Shown: positions 1-8,941 of the stretch, piece after piece
Layout of the letters: each line of letters opens with the position of its first letter
Numbering within the stretch: the first letter of the stretch is position 1
Assembly: GCA_031292515.1 (NCBI GenBank)
Contig: JARLGZ010000177.1
Location: 248,001 to 312,000, forward strand
Direction: 5' to 3'
DNA from: Puia sp.
GTDB taxonomy: Bacteria; Bacteroidota; Bacteroidia; Chitinophagales; Chitinophagaceae
DNA: 64,000 bases
Translations under genes and position numbers: made by a program
The notes under the pieces: model-generated
The model's database searches: none
What the model was told of the DNA's origin: nothing
What the model saw: the letters and a program-made list of their open reading frames with translations, nothing else

Positions 1-851
1 TTTTGGATGATCTCGACCTCATCCATCGTGAACTCATGTTCCCCTTCGCTGGAGTTGATGTTGATGAGGATCCACTTGGCTCCGCGGATATCGTTATCAT
101 TCAAAAGAGGGGAATTAAGGGCCTCTTCGATAGCCCGCTGGGCACGATTTTCACCTTCGGTAGCGGCGTTACCCAGAATGGCTACCCCACCATTACGCAT
201 AACGGTGCAAACATCCGCAAAGTCGACATTGATCTGACCGGTGCTGTTGATCACATCGGTGATACATTTTGCCGCCGTCGCCAGCACGTTATCGGCTTTG
301 GCAAAAGCTTCCTTCATTTTGAGATTACCGAACTGATGCCGTAGTTTGTCATTGCTGATGACCAGCAGGGTATCAACATATTGCTTCATGATCCGGATAC
401 CTTCTTCTGCCTGCAACTGTCTCTTTTTCCCTTCATAAGAGAAAGGAGTGGTCACGATGCCGACGGTAAGAATGCCCAGGTCTTTGCAAATTTTTGAAAT
501 GATGGGAGCGCCGCCGGTCCCGGTGCCTCCACCCATACCTGCGGTGATAAAAGCCATTTTGGTATTTACTTCCAGGATCTGTTTGATCTCTTCCAGACTT
601 TCTTCCGTCGCCTGTCTGCCGATGTCGGGATTTGCACCCGCACCTAGCCCCTGTGTCAGGTGCGGTCCTAACTGTACTTTATTGGGAACGCGGCTCTGGG
701 CGATGGCCTGCGCATCGGTATTACAAATGATGAAGTTTACCCCTTCAATATTCTGACCGAACATCTGGTTTACAGCATTGCTCCCGCCGCCACCCACGCC
801 AATCACCTTGATGATGGATGATTTTTCCTTTGGTAAATCAAAATGAATCAT
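1..851 (-). CDS. ftsZ: Cell division protein FtsZ (C-terminal part beyond window)
   Basis: Tubulin-like GTPase that polymerises into the cytoplasmic Z-ring and recruits the divisome. Reading the minus strand from an ATG at 851 gives 283 residues that run off the window edge. The glycine-rich GTP-binding start (IGVGGGGSNAV, residues 17-27) and the tubulin signature GGGTGTG (residues 107-113) are intact, as is the T7-loop region. The C-terminal linker and the conserved tail that binds FtsA are outside the window. It is the last dcw gene visible, 47 bp after ftsA, and is probably co-transcribed with it. The identification is certain; only completeness is unknown. Confidence 0.97.
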   Translation of the reverse strand, partial: MIHFDLPKEKSSIIKVIGVGGGGSNAVNQMFGQNIEGVNFIICNTDAQAIAQSRVPNKVQLGPHLTQGLGAGANPDIGRQATEESLEEIKQILEVNTKMAFITAGMGGGTGTGGAPIISKICKDLGILTVGIVTTPFSYEGKKRQLQAEEGIRIMKQYVDTLLVISNDKLRHQFGNLKMKEAFAKADNVLATAAKCITDVINSTGQINVDFADVCTVMRNGGVAILGNAATEGENRAQRAIEEALNSPLLNDNDIRGAKWILININSSEGEHEFTMDEVEIIQ

Positions 852-898
852 AACAATAGAATTTAAATCAGGTTAGTATTTATCGGCAAAACTTTTGC

Positions 899-2275
899 TC
901 ATAATGCCTTATCTTCTTCCTCCTTGAACAGGTCGATAATGCCATCCTTAAACTTGCCCCAGAAATCCTTGATGCCCTTCCGGTTCCTCACTTTTTCCAG
1001 TTGTGTACTCTCTTCGGACACGGGCATCTCCACCTCCATGGCTTCGGTCTTTCTCAGGTTTTCGGGGACTTCCACTTTCCGGTATTCCTTTTCGAATTGC
1101 TTGCGGTTGTGCTCATAGTCGCTGAATCCTTTCAGGATCAAACCGATGCAGGTTGAATAGGTCGGTTTCGCAAGCTCTTCGATATGTCCGGAAGCCAGAT
1201 GTTCCGTAGGATAACCGATGCGTGCATTTAACCCCGTAATGTATTCCGTAAGCTGGATCAGGTGCCGCAGCTGTGATCCACCACCGGTCATCACGATACC
1301 GCCGTTCAGCATTTTATTGTCCAGCCCTACCTGCTTCAGATGGTAAGTCACAAAATCCATGATCTCGCTCATACGGGCTTGTATGATATTGGCAAGGTTC
1401 TTCACACTGATCTCCTTGGCAGGCATGCCACGCAGGCCAGGAATGGTGATGAAGGCGTTTGCCTTGGCTTCGTTTGACAAGGCAGAGCCGAATTGGACCT
1501 TCATCTGTTCCGCCTGTGTCTTTAAAACGCCTAGCCCCGTCTTGATATCATTTGTGATATTCTCCCCTCCAAACGGAATGACCGCTGTATGTTTCAGGAT
1601 GCCTTCATAAAACACCGCCAGATCGGTGGTTCCTCCACCGATGTCCACGATTGCTACTCCTGCTTCCAGGTCTTCCTGCCCCATCACGGAGGCAGCCGAA
1701 GCCAATGGCTGCAATACCAGGTCTTTGGTGAGCAAGCCACTCTTCTCGACGGCCCTGTTAATATTCCGGATGGCATTCTTATCGCCGGTGATGATATGGA
1801 AATTTGCCCCGACCTTAACGCCTCCGTAACCGATGGGGTTGGGGATATTCTGAAAATTATCCACGGTAAACTCCTGGGGGATCACATCGATGATCTGATC
1901 GCCTGCCGGAATATAGGTCTTGTACTGGTCATCAACAAGCTGATCTATTTCGCGCTGGGTGATCTCATCTTCCGTTTTTTGCCGTACGATATCCCCGCGG
2001 GTCTGCAGACTTTTTATATGATGCCCGGCTATACCCACATAGACTTCGCTGATCTCGAGATTGGGATTGGACGCATAACAATTGTCAAGCGCCATCCGGA
2101 TGGCCTTTATCGTTTCATCTATATTAAGTACCTGTCCGTGTTTTACACCATTGGAATTGGCACGTCCAAACCCCAATATCTCCAGTTTGCCATAGTCATT
2201 TTTCCTGCCTGCTATAGCGGCAATCTTGGTGGTGCCGATATCGAGGCCGACGATAATTGGTTGTTCGTGATTCAT
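899..2275 (-). CDS. ftsA: Cell division protein FtsA
   Basis: Actin-like ATPase that tethers FtsZ filaments to the inner membrane. The 458-residue product has the actin-family phosphate-1 motif DIGTTK (residues 12-17), a phosphate-2 motif VDIGGGTTDLAVF near residue 210, and the SHS2 (1C) subdomain between them. The C-terminus is a charged linker followed by an amphipathic helix (DFWGKFKDGIIDLFKEEE) suited to membrane binding. It starts at an ATG 37 bp after ftsQ ends and precedes ftsZ, the conserved ftsQ-ftsA-ftsZ order. Length is slightly above the E. coli protein because of the linker, which is usual in Bacteroidota. Confidence 0.97.
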   Translation of the reverse strand: MNHEQPIIVGLDIGTTKIAAIAGRKNDYGKLEILGFGRANSNGVKHGQVLNIDETIKAIRMALDNCYASNPNLEISEVYVGIAGHHIKSLQTRGDIVRQKTEDEITQREIDQLVDDQYKTYIPAGDQIIDVIPQEFTVDNFQNIPNPIGYGGVKVGANFHIITGDKNAIRNINRAVEKSGLLTKDLVLQPLASAASVMGQEDLEAGVAIVDIGGGTTDLAVFYEGILKHTAVIPFGGENITNDIKTGLGVLKTQAEQMKVQFGSALSNEAKANAFITIPGLRGMPAKEISVKNLANIIQARMSEIMDFVTYHLKQVGLDNKMLNGGIVMTGGGSQLRHLIQLTEYITGLNARIGYPTEHLASGHIEELAKPTYSTCIGLILKGFSDYEHNRKQFEKEYRKVEVPENLRKTEAMEVEMPVSEESTQLEKVRNRKGIKDFWGKFKDGIIDLFKEEEDKAL

Positions 2276-2312
2276 AAGTTGAGTTTAGTATTGTTTATTA
2301 TTTAGTTGTTTA

Positions 2313-3377
2313 TCATTTATCCTTTCCGCGTTTTCTTGTCACAACCGACGGATGATTATTTCCGGATACAGGTCGTTTTGGACGGGTTTCGGGTGTCCGG
2401 CCGGGCGCTGAACGGCGGACGCTGTCGTCTTCGGGGACCAGGTCATAATTGGTCAGCGTCTGTTCAGTCATTGTACTGCGCTCCAGGGGCCGGGTATCCT
2501 GTCGGCTAACCGTATCCGCCTGCAATTGACGGGCCGTCATGATGAGCTGCTGTATATTCCTGATCGCCTGCAGCGAATCATACCGGCTGATTGCGGCTCC
2601 TTTCTTCGTGCCAATGACCTGTCCGTCAAATTCAACGTCTATTTTCGAATACTTGTCAAAACCGGTCTTACTCAACACTTCCTTATAGAATATGAACAAT
2701 CTGTGAAACTTTTGTTCGTAATCATCCCCATCCCCAAATTCAATGAGATGGTTCCCAACAACCGGTATCATTTCAAACGTTCGGCCGGGTGTAATGTCGA
2801 TCTGGGACAGTTGTGACATCCAGAACGGCTGGCTAAGAATATAAGCGCTCAATCGTCTGATCTGGCTTGTCAGAACGCTATCGGGTCCATGAACCCTGAT
2901 TGTGGCATCCGGGTATCCGGTGAAAACCGGGACCCTCGCCGGGAACTTATCTGAAAGAGGTATTTGAACACCACTGCTATCCATGAGGAAACTCGATCCC
3001 AGTCTGGTAAATATCCTCGCGACTGGCTGTCTTTCCGTCACATTGACCTGCAATACCTGGTTGTTATCAAAGAACAATTGGGCCTCCCTGATCCATACAT
3101 TCCTTTTAAGCTCAGCCTCCATCTGTCTAAGATCGAAAGACATGACCGACCTGCCGGTTATCTTTCGCATGCCCCCCGATGTAAGCAGATCCAGCACCTC
3201 CTTCCTGTCGACAAAAGCCTTCTCCGAGGCAGTGCTGATCGAGATCTTCCATCCGGTGCAGGTTTTGCTGTTTTTACTTTTTATAGCCGCCACAAGCAAT
3301 ATCCCGACACCGGTGCCGATTACGCACCACAAACCCACAAATAATATTTTCCCGATAGGTCTCCTCATACCTTCCAT
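2313..3377 (-). CDS. ftsQ: Cell division protein FtsQ/DivIB
   Basis: Bitopic divisome protein that links the cytoplasmic ring to the periplasmic septal synthase via FtsB/FtsL. There is one N-terminal membrane segment (about residues 10-31), then a POTRA-like region and a beta domain, and a long polar C-terminal tail rich in Arg, Pro and Thr. Sequence conservation in this family is low, so the call rests on topology plus position between murC and ftsA. The frame is open upstream to a TTG at 3425, but the ATG at 3377 puts a short basic segment before the membrane helix and is preferred; an ATG three codons later is also possible. Confidence 0.88.
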   Translation of the reverse strand: MEGMRRPIGKILFVGLWCVIGTGVGILLVAAIKSKNSKTCTGWKISISTASEKAFVDRKEVLDLLTSGGMRKITGRSVMSFDLRQMEAELKRNVWIREAQLFFDNNQVLQVNVTERQPVARIFTRLGSSFLMDSSGVQIPLSDKFPARVPVFTGYPDATIRVHGPDSVLTSQIRRLSAYILSQPFWMSQLSQIDITPGRTFEMIPVVGNHLIEFGDGDDYEQKFHRLFIFYKEVLSKTGFDKYSKIDVEFDGQVIGTKKGAAISRYDSLQAIRNIQQLIMTARQLQADTVSRQDTRPLERSTMTEQTLTNYDLVPEDDSVRRSAPGRTPETRPKRPVSGNNHPSVVTRKRGKDK

Positions 3378-3460
3378 TTTTGCTACCCGCCCAACGGCCC
3401 CGTTTTGACCGTCAGACGGGTACAAGGTGCCCGGGTAGAAATTTCCCGTTCACAATATTT

Positions 3461-4840
3461 TTAGTGTCCCTTTTCAATGATCTTCTTCAGCGGGCCGACG
3501 AGCGCATCGATGTCTCCGGCCCCCGCCGTGATCAGCAGATCGAGATTGTCATTGTAAAGTATCCTGTCCTCGACGATTGCCAATGCTTCATTTTTTGAGC
3601 AGACCGTTGCCTTGCCTTTTTTCATGCGCCGGGCGATCATCTCACTATTCACTTCTTCGATCGGTTGCTCCCTGGCCGGGTAGATGGGCAACAACAACAC
3701 CTCATCCGCCAGGTCCAGGCTCTTTGCAAATCCATCGGCCAGATCCCTGGTCCGGGAATACAGGTGTGGTTGAAAGATCACCGTACAATTCATACCCGGG
3801 AAAAGAGTCCTTGCACTGCTGATAAGAGCCTTCAATTCCTCGGGGTGATGTGCGTAATCGTCGATCAGGATCCTGTCGGATGTTTTAATAATATATTCGA
3901 ACCTTCTTTTCACTCCCCGGAAAGCAGCCACCGCGTCTTTGATCTTCATATTGTCGATCCCCAGGTGATGGGCTACGGCAATCGCGGCGGTGACATTTTC
4001 CACGTTGTGCATGCCTCCCATATTGAGCTCTACACCGTCAAGCCTCCAGTCTTTTCTCAAGGTATCAAACTGATAGCTGCCATGACGAATCACGATGGAT
4101 TGAGAGAAGTTATCCGCGCTGTCATTTTCCAGGCTATAAGTCTGCCGGCCCGCTGCCGTAAACTCCCGGCTCCTTTCCAGGCCGAACTTGCTTAATAGCA
4201 GTCCCCCTGGTTTCAGCTTGCCGGAAAATTCGATGAATGCGTCCTGCACGGCTTCCGCTGTACCATAGATGTCCAGATGATCCGCATCCATTGCCGTGAT
4301 AACCGCTATGTCCGGATTCAGCTTCAGGAAACTCCTGTCGTATTCGTCCGCTTCCACCACGCAAACATTTTTTTCATCGCTCCAGAAATTACTGTCATAG
4401 TTCACCGCAATACCCCCAAGAAAGGCATTACAGCCATATCCGCTGTGACGCAGAATATGAGCGATCATAGTGGTAATCGTCGTTTTACCGTGTGTACCCG
4501 CTACACATATATTAAAGGAGCCGGCTGTGATCAATCCCAAAACATCGCTCCTTTTCAGGACAGGAACCTCAAGATTCCTGTAATACGACAGCTCCTTATG
4601 ATCCCCCGGAACTGCGGGGGTAAACACCACAAGATCCGGGCTTTTAGGGATCAGCCCTATGTCTTCCTGGTAGTGAACGGCAATACCTTCCTTTTCCAAC
4701 TGCCGTGTAAGATCAGTGGCCGTCTTATCATAACCACCGACCTCAGCCCCATGAAACCGGAAATATCTCGCCAGCGCACTCATACCAATGCCCCCGATAC
4801 CAATGAAATAAATATTCTTTATATTTTTAAGCTCGACCAT
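3461..4840 (-). CDS. murC: UDP-N-acetylmuramate--L-alanine ligase MurC
   Basis: Cytoplasmic ATP-dependent ligase that adds L-alanine to UDP-MurNAc, the first amino-acid step of peptidoglycan precursor synthesis. The 459-residue protein has the UDP-binding glycine loop (IGIGGIGMSALA, residues 13-24), the Mur ligase P-loop GTHGKTT (115-121), the central-domain motif EADEYDRSF, and the C-terminal DDYAHHPEE segment. Length matches the family. ATG start at 4840. It lies between murG and ftsQ; there is no ddl between them as there is in E. coli. Confidence 0.97.
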   Translation of the reverse strand: MVELKNIKNIYFIGIGGIGMSALARYFRFHGAEVGGYDKTATDLTRQLEKEGIAVHYQEDIGLIPKSPDLVVFTPAVPGDHKELSYYRNLEVPVLKRSDVLGLITAGSFNICVAGTHGKTTITTMIAHILRHSGYGCNAFLGGIAVNYDSNFWSDEKNVCVVEADEYDRSFLKLNPDIAVITAMDADHLDIYGTAEAVQDAFIEFSGKLKPGGLLLSKFGLERSREFTAAGRQTYSLENDSADNFSQSIVIRHGSYQFDTLRKDWRLDGVELNMGGMHNVENVTAAIAVAHHLGIDNMKIKDAVAAFRGVKRRFEYIIKTSDRILIDDYAHHPEELKALISSARTLFPGMNCTVIFQPHLYSRTRDLADGFAKSLDLADEVLLLPIYPAREQPIEEVNSEMIARRMKKGKATVCSKNEALAIVEDRILYNDNLDLLITAGAGDIDALVGPLKKIIEKGH

Positions 4841-4899
4841 TTTCTTATTAATTACGTCTTGTCAGCCCGGCGTTTTTCCGTAAATCGCCTCTCCACGTT

Positions 4900-4920
4900 A
4901 CTCACAACTCACAACTCACC
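4900..4920 (-). repeat. Heptamer repeat array (three units) at the murG 3' end
   Basis: Three tandem 7-bp units (ACTCACA, ACTCACA, ACTCACC on the plus strand) at 4900-4920. The minus strand reads GTGAGT-type units and encodes the last residues of MurG (VSCEL) and its stop at 4902-4904. Related 7-bp arrays occur at 7329, 13847 and 37153. The repeat is visible directly; its origin and function are unknown. Confidence 0.75.
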
Positions 4921-6017
4921 ATCCCGCTTCCCAGGAAGTCCAGCACCGACCGGGCAATTACGCTGTCCGCATCGACCACCGCCAGCTTCCCGATATTCTC
5001 CCTCAATTTCTCCTGCCGGTCCTCGTCTTTTGCCAATTCGACGACCCTGCTCACCAGTTGATCGCGCGCCTCGCTGTCTTTTATCATCCAGGCAGCACCC
5101 TTATCTACCAGGCGCCGGGCGTTAACGGTCTGGTGATCCTCCGCGGCAAACGGAAAGGGGACAAATACTACCGGCTTTTTCACCACGCACAGTTCCGCGA
5201 TGGACATGGCGCCCGATCGGGAGATTACTATGTCGGCCGCCGCGAAAGCATTCTCCATCTTCATGATAAAGTCGCCGGTCCAGACATTCCTTTTGCCGGA
5301 ACATAGTGTCTTAGCCGTTTCCGCATAGGGTTTACCCGTTTGCCAAATGAGCTGAATACCATTTTCCGCAAAGGCGTTGATATGAGCAGCGATCGCTTCA
5401 TTGATGCCTTTAGCCCCAAGACTTCCACCGGTCGAAAGGACGGTTGTAAGCGCCGGATCCAGTCCAAATGACCGGATAGCTTCATCTCGCCCGACCAGGC
5501 TATGTACAATATTGCCGCGAACGGGGTTTCCGGTGACGAGGATCTTCTCCGGTGGAAAGAATTTATCCATTCCTTCCCCGGCGACGAAAACCTTTACCGC
5601 TTTCCGGCCCAGCAGGCTATTGGCTTTCCCCGCGAAAGAATTCGATTCATGGATAAAAGTCGGTATCCCGATCGCTTGCGCATAACGCAGCACCGGAAAA
5701 CTCGAATAACCGCCAACGCCTATCACCGCGTCCGGACGATAGTTGCGAAGAATGCCCCGCACCTGCAAAAAGCTCCTCAGCAATTTGAAGGGCAGCGAAA
5801 TATTCTTTATCAAAGAACTCCTGTTAAAGCCGGCTATATCGATGCCCTTTATAGGATAACCGGCCTGCGGCACTTTCTCCATCTCCATTTTTCCCTTAGC
5901 CCCTACGAACAGGATATCAACCCCCGCAGACCGCGCCCTGAGCGCATTGGCAATCGCGATAGCCGGAAAAATATGACCTCCGGTACCTCCACCAGCGATG
6001 ACGATACGGTTGCTCAT
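4902..6017 (-). CDS. murG: Undecaprenyl-PP-MurNAc-pentapeptide GlcNAc transferase MurG
   Basis: Peripheral inner-membrane GT28 glycosyltransferase that adds GlcNAc to lipid I to give lipid II. The 371-residue product starts with the GGGTGGH loop (residues 9-15) and keeps the GVGGYSSFP segment, the HESN motif, and the nucleotide-sugar-binding region around SRSGAMSIAEL. The ATG at 6017 overlaps the ftsW stop by 4 bp (ATGA), indicating translational coupling. Unusually, the final residues VSCEL and the stop codon lie inside a 7-bp repeat array (4900-4920), so the original C-terminus may have been replaced. Confidence 0.96.
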   Translation of the reverse strand: MSNRIVIAGGGTGGHIFPAIAIANALRARSAGVDILFVGAKGKMEMEKVPQAGYPIKGIDIAGFNRSSLIKNISLPFKLLRSFLQVRGILRNYRPDAVIGVGGYSSFPVLRYAQAIGIPTFIHESNSFAGKANSLLGRKAVKVFVAGEGMDKFFPPEKILVTGNPVRGNIVHSLVGRDEAIRSFGLDPALTTVLSTGGSLGAKGINEAIAAHINAFAENGIQLIWQTGKPYAETAKTLCSGKRNVWTGDFIMKMENAFAAADIVISRSGAMSIAELCVVKKPVVFVPFPFAAEDHQTVNARRLVDKGAAWMIKDSEARDQLVSRVVELAKDEDRQEKLRENIGKLAVVDADSVIARSVLDFLGSGMVSCEL

Positions 6018-7297
6018 AGGGTTTTCGGATTAGCGCCGACCGGCCCGGCTGTTACCGGATCAGGCAGATTATCGCCTTCGAGTTGTTCAGCGTTCCTGGC
6101 GACGCTCAATATAATGCCGATCGCCAGGCAGGTAAACAGGAAAGAACTACCGCCCATACTGATAAGCGGAAGCGTCACACCTGTAACCGGGAAGAGATTG
6201 ACATTGACTGCCATGTTTGCCAATGCCTGGATGACGAGCGTAAAGCTCAAACCCAAAGCCAGGAAGGCGCCAAAGGCAAACGGGCATTTCCGGAAGATGC
6301 GAATGCTCCGGAACAGGAATATCATATAGATGAACACAATAAAAGCCCCCCCGGCGAGTCCATATTCCTCGATGATGATGGCATAAATAAAATCCGAATA
6401 AGGATGGGGGAGGAAATTACGTTGCTGGCTGTTGCCCGGTCCCAGTCCAAACAACCCGCCCTTGGCGATCGCAATCTTGGCCTGGTTCACCTGGTAACTA
6501 TCATCGTCGGTGCTCTCTTTTCCTCCGTATACAAAAGTCTCTACCCGGCTGATCCAGGTATCGACCCGGGCAAACAGGCGCGACCTGTTTTCCGTTTTCC
6601 CCTTTTCGGCAGTCCCGCCGCTTGTCTTATGCCGGATGACCGCCGCTGCAATAAGTATCGCAACCGGGATCATCGCAACGGCAAAGGTCAGGATCAAATG
6701 CTTGATGCGGACTCTTCCGATAAACAACAACATCAGGCTGGTCGCCCCGGTGAGCAGGGCGGTAGACAGGTTCGCAGGCGCTATCAGCATACAAACGATC
6801 GCGACCGGCGTTATAACCGGCAAAAAACCTTTTCTGAAATCCTTGATCGTATCCTGTTTACGGCTAAGCAGACGGCTGACGTACATAAACAACGCCAATT
6901 TTGCCAAATCAGATGTCTGAAAGGTCAGGTTGATGATCGGCAGGCGGATCCACCGGCTCCCTTCATTAAGCCTGACGCCAAAGAAAAGGGTATAGATCAA
7001 TAAGGGTATGGAAATCAGAAAAAGGATCCTCGCGACGCCGGAATAAATTGTATAATTCACCTGGTGGGCGAAATAAATGACCATGATTCCTACCAGGATA
7101 AACGCAAATTGCTTGAACAGATAGACCTCACTGTTTCCCTTATACATTTTATAAGCCAGCAAACCGGTAGAGCTGTATACTACGAGCAGCGATACCACTG
7201 CCAGCAGGACTACGATGGTCCAGATGACCTTGTCCCCCCTGGTTCTCGATCCGAGAGCCCGGAAAGGCGTCTGCTCTATGGTTCTTGTTTCGCTCAT
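6014..7297 (-). CDS. ftsW: Septal peptidoglycan glycosyltransferase FtsW (SEDS family)
   Basis: SEDS-family integral membrane glycan polymerase that works with the class B PBP FtsI at the septum. The 427-residue protein has about ten hydrophobic segments and the family's conserved loops, including a periplasmic segment with FLPHPYSDFIYAIIIEEYG and the late PVTGVTLPLISMGGSS motif. FtsW is chosen over RodA because of its position in the dcw cluster between murD and murG. The ATG at 7297 is followed, across the gap to murD, by a 7-bp repeat array. Confidence 0.95.
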   Translation of the reverse strand: MSETRTIEQTPFRALGSRTRGDKVIWTIVVLLAVVSLLVVYSSTGLLAYKMYKGNSEVYLFKQFAFILVGIMVIYFAHQVNYTIYSGVARILFLISIPLLIYTLFFGVRLNEGSRWIRLPIINLTFQTSDLAKLALFMYVSRLLSRKQDTIKDFRKGFLPVITPVAIVCMLIAPANLSTALLTGATSLMLLFIGRVRIKHLILTFAVAMIPVAILIAAAVIRHKTSGGTAEKGKTENRSRLFARVDTWISRVETFVYGGKESTDDDSYQVNQAKIAIAKGGLFGLGPGNSQQRNFLPHPYSDFIYAIIIEEYGLAGGAFIVFIYMIFLFRSIRIFRKCPFAFGAFLALGLSFTLVIQALANMAVNVNLFPVTGVTLPLISMGGSSFLFTCLAIGIILSVARNAEQLEGDNLPDPVTAGPVGANPKTL

Positions 7298-7328
7298 CGC
7301 CTAGTCAATAGTGATTGGTCTGTTTTTT

Positions 7329-7357
7329 AGTGAGTAGCCAGTAGTGAGTGGTGAGTG
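7329..7357 (+). repeat. Heptamer repeat array (four units) between murD and ftsW
   Basis: Four 7-bp units in register (AGTGAGT, AGCCAGT, AGTGAGT, GGTGAGT) plus one base on the plus strand, within the 84-bp gap between the murD stop and the ftsW start. Same family as the arrays at 4900, 13847 and 37153. It sits inside an operon, so it is transcribed. Confidence 0.75.
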
Positions 7358-7381
7358 TTTTTTAAGTTTCCTTTACAATTT

Positions 7382-8722
7382 CTATAAGTCTTTAACGGCA
7401 TCTTTAAATTGCTGTCCCCGGTCTTCATAGTTTTTAAAGAGATCGAAGCTCGCACAAGCCGGGCTCAGCAATACCACATCTCCCTTGTTCGCAAAATGAA
7501 AAGCCGCTTTAACGGCTTCCTGCGCGCCGGAGGTGTTGACCATCAGGGATACATCGTTCTGAAAAGCTTCATGTATTTTTCGGTTATCCGTACCCATGCA
7601 GACGATGGCCTTGACCTTTTCCTTTACCAGGTCGCGGATCAGGGAATAATCATTCCCCTTGTCCACCCCGCCGAGTATCAGGATCACAGGCTTGTCCATA
7701 CTTTCCAGCGCGTACCATGTGCTGTTCACATTGGTAGCTTTGGAATCGTTGACGAACTCCACTCCCCTTACCGTGCTGACATACTCCATGCGATGCTCCA
7801 AGGCTTCGAAACTCTGGATTGCTTCGCGTATCTTTTGCTTTCTGATGCCGACCGTAGCCGACGCGATACCTGCTGCCATAGTGTTATATTGGTTGTGAAT
7901 CCCCTTTAATGCAAAGTCATAAATGCTCATCTGCAGTTTCTCACTGCCGGTGTCTATGACCATCTGTCCGTTTTTAATAAAGCCTCCTTTGTTGGGTTCC
8001 TGTTGCATGGTAAATGGTAATGGGTTAGTATTAATGGAATATTGGCTGATATACTGTTTTATCACGGGGTCGTCCGCACAATAAATAAAATAGTCCTCTT
8101 TCGTTTGATTCATCACGATCCTGAACTTGCTGTATATATAATTCTCGAACTTATAGTCGTACCTGTCCAGGTGATCTTCCGTAATATTGGTCAGGACAGC
8201 GATATCCGGCCTGAATAGTTGTATATCGTCCAGTTGAAAGCTGCTGATCTCGGCCACATACCATTTTTTTGGATCTTCGGCCACCTGCCTGGCAAAAGAA
8301 TATCCAATATTTCCGACCAGCGCACAATCCAGCCCTCCATGCTTACAGATATGATAAGTCATAGCCGTAGTCGTCGTCTTGCCGTTGCTGCCGGTAATAC
8401 CTATGATCCTGCTGCTCCCTTTATACCGGTAAGCCAGTTCTATTTCACTGATTACCGGGATGCCTTGTACCCTGATCCTTTTTACCCATTCATTCTTTTC
8501 CGGAATCCCCGGGCTCTTCATTACTTCGTCCGCCTCGAGGACCTTGTCCCCTGAATGACCTCCTTCTTCGAAGGCAATCCCTTTTTCCAGCAATTCCCGC
8601 CGGTAGACATCCTTCAATGCTCCCCCATCGGATACAAACACTTCATATCCCTGCTGTTGTGCGAGCACTGCCGCGCCTACGCCGCTTTCTCCTCCTCCGA
8701 GTATGATCAACTTTTTCGACAC
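7382..8722 (-). CDS. murD: UDP-N-acetylmuramoyl-L-alanine--D-glutamate ligase MurD
   Basis: Cytoplasmic ATP-dependent ligase adding D-glutamate to UDP-MurNAc-L-Ala. The 446-residue product has an N-terminal Rossmann-like start (LIILGGGESGVGAA), the Mur P-loop GITGSNGKTTTT (residues 108-119), the central NITEDHLDRY motif, and the C-terminal NDSKATN and SPACASFD motifs typical of MurD. The start is a GTG at 8722: the same frame has a stop three codons upstream and no nearby ATG, and the glycine loop needs this N-terminus. Gene order mraY-murD-ftsW is conserved. Confidence 0.96.
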   Translation of the reverse strand: MSKKLIILGGGESGVGAAVLAQQQGYEVFVSDGGALKDVYRRELLEKGIAFEEGGHSGDKVLEADEVMKSPGIPEKNEWVKRIRVQGIPVISEIELAYRYKGSSRIIGITGSNGKTTTTAMTYHICKHGGLDCALVGNIGYSFARQVAEDPKKWYVAEISSFQLDDIQLFRPDIAVLTNITEDHLDRYDYKFENYIYSKFRIVMNQTKEDYFIYCADDPVIKQYISQYSINTNPLPFTMQQEPNKGGFIKNGQMVIDTGSEKLQMSIYDFALKGIHNQYNTMAAGIASATVGIRKQKIREAIQSFEALEHRMEYVSTVRGVEFVNDSKATNVNSTWYALESMDKPVILILGGVDKGNDYSLIRDLVKEKVKAIVCMGTDNRKIHEAFQNDVSLMVNTSGAQEAVKAAFHFANKGDVVLLSPACASFDLFKNYEDRGQQFKDAVKDL

Positions 8723-8941
8723 GAATGACTATCATTTTAAGATACCGGCTTTGCCGGGTGAAAAGGGGGTCTGACACCATTAAGACTAATGTGCCGGACG
8801 CCGGAAAATGTGTATTTCAGGGATACCGGAAAACCGGATTAAGGGGTTCTTCAAAAGCATGAATTCAACTGCACCACAATCTCTTACCGCAATCAAAAAT
8901 TCTCCGTCCCCGAAGGACCGAGATTGGTTTTTCAATATCTT

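Noticed and set aside
1-756. Plus-strand frames over the first 850 bp
   Set aside because: The minus strand encodes FtsZ here with intact signature motifs, so these are shadows.
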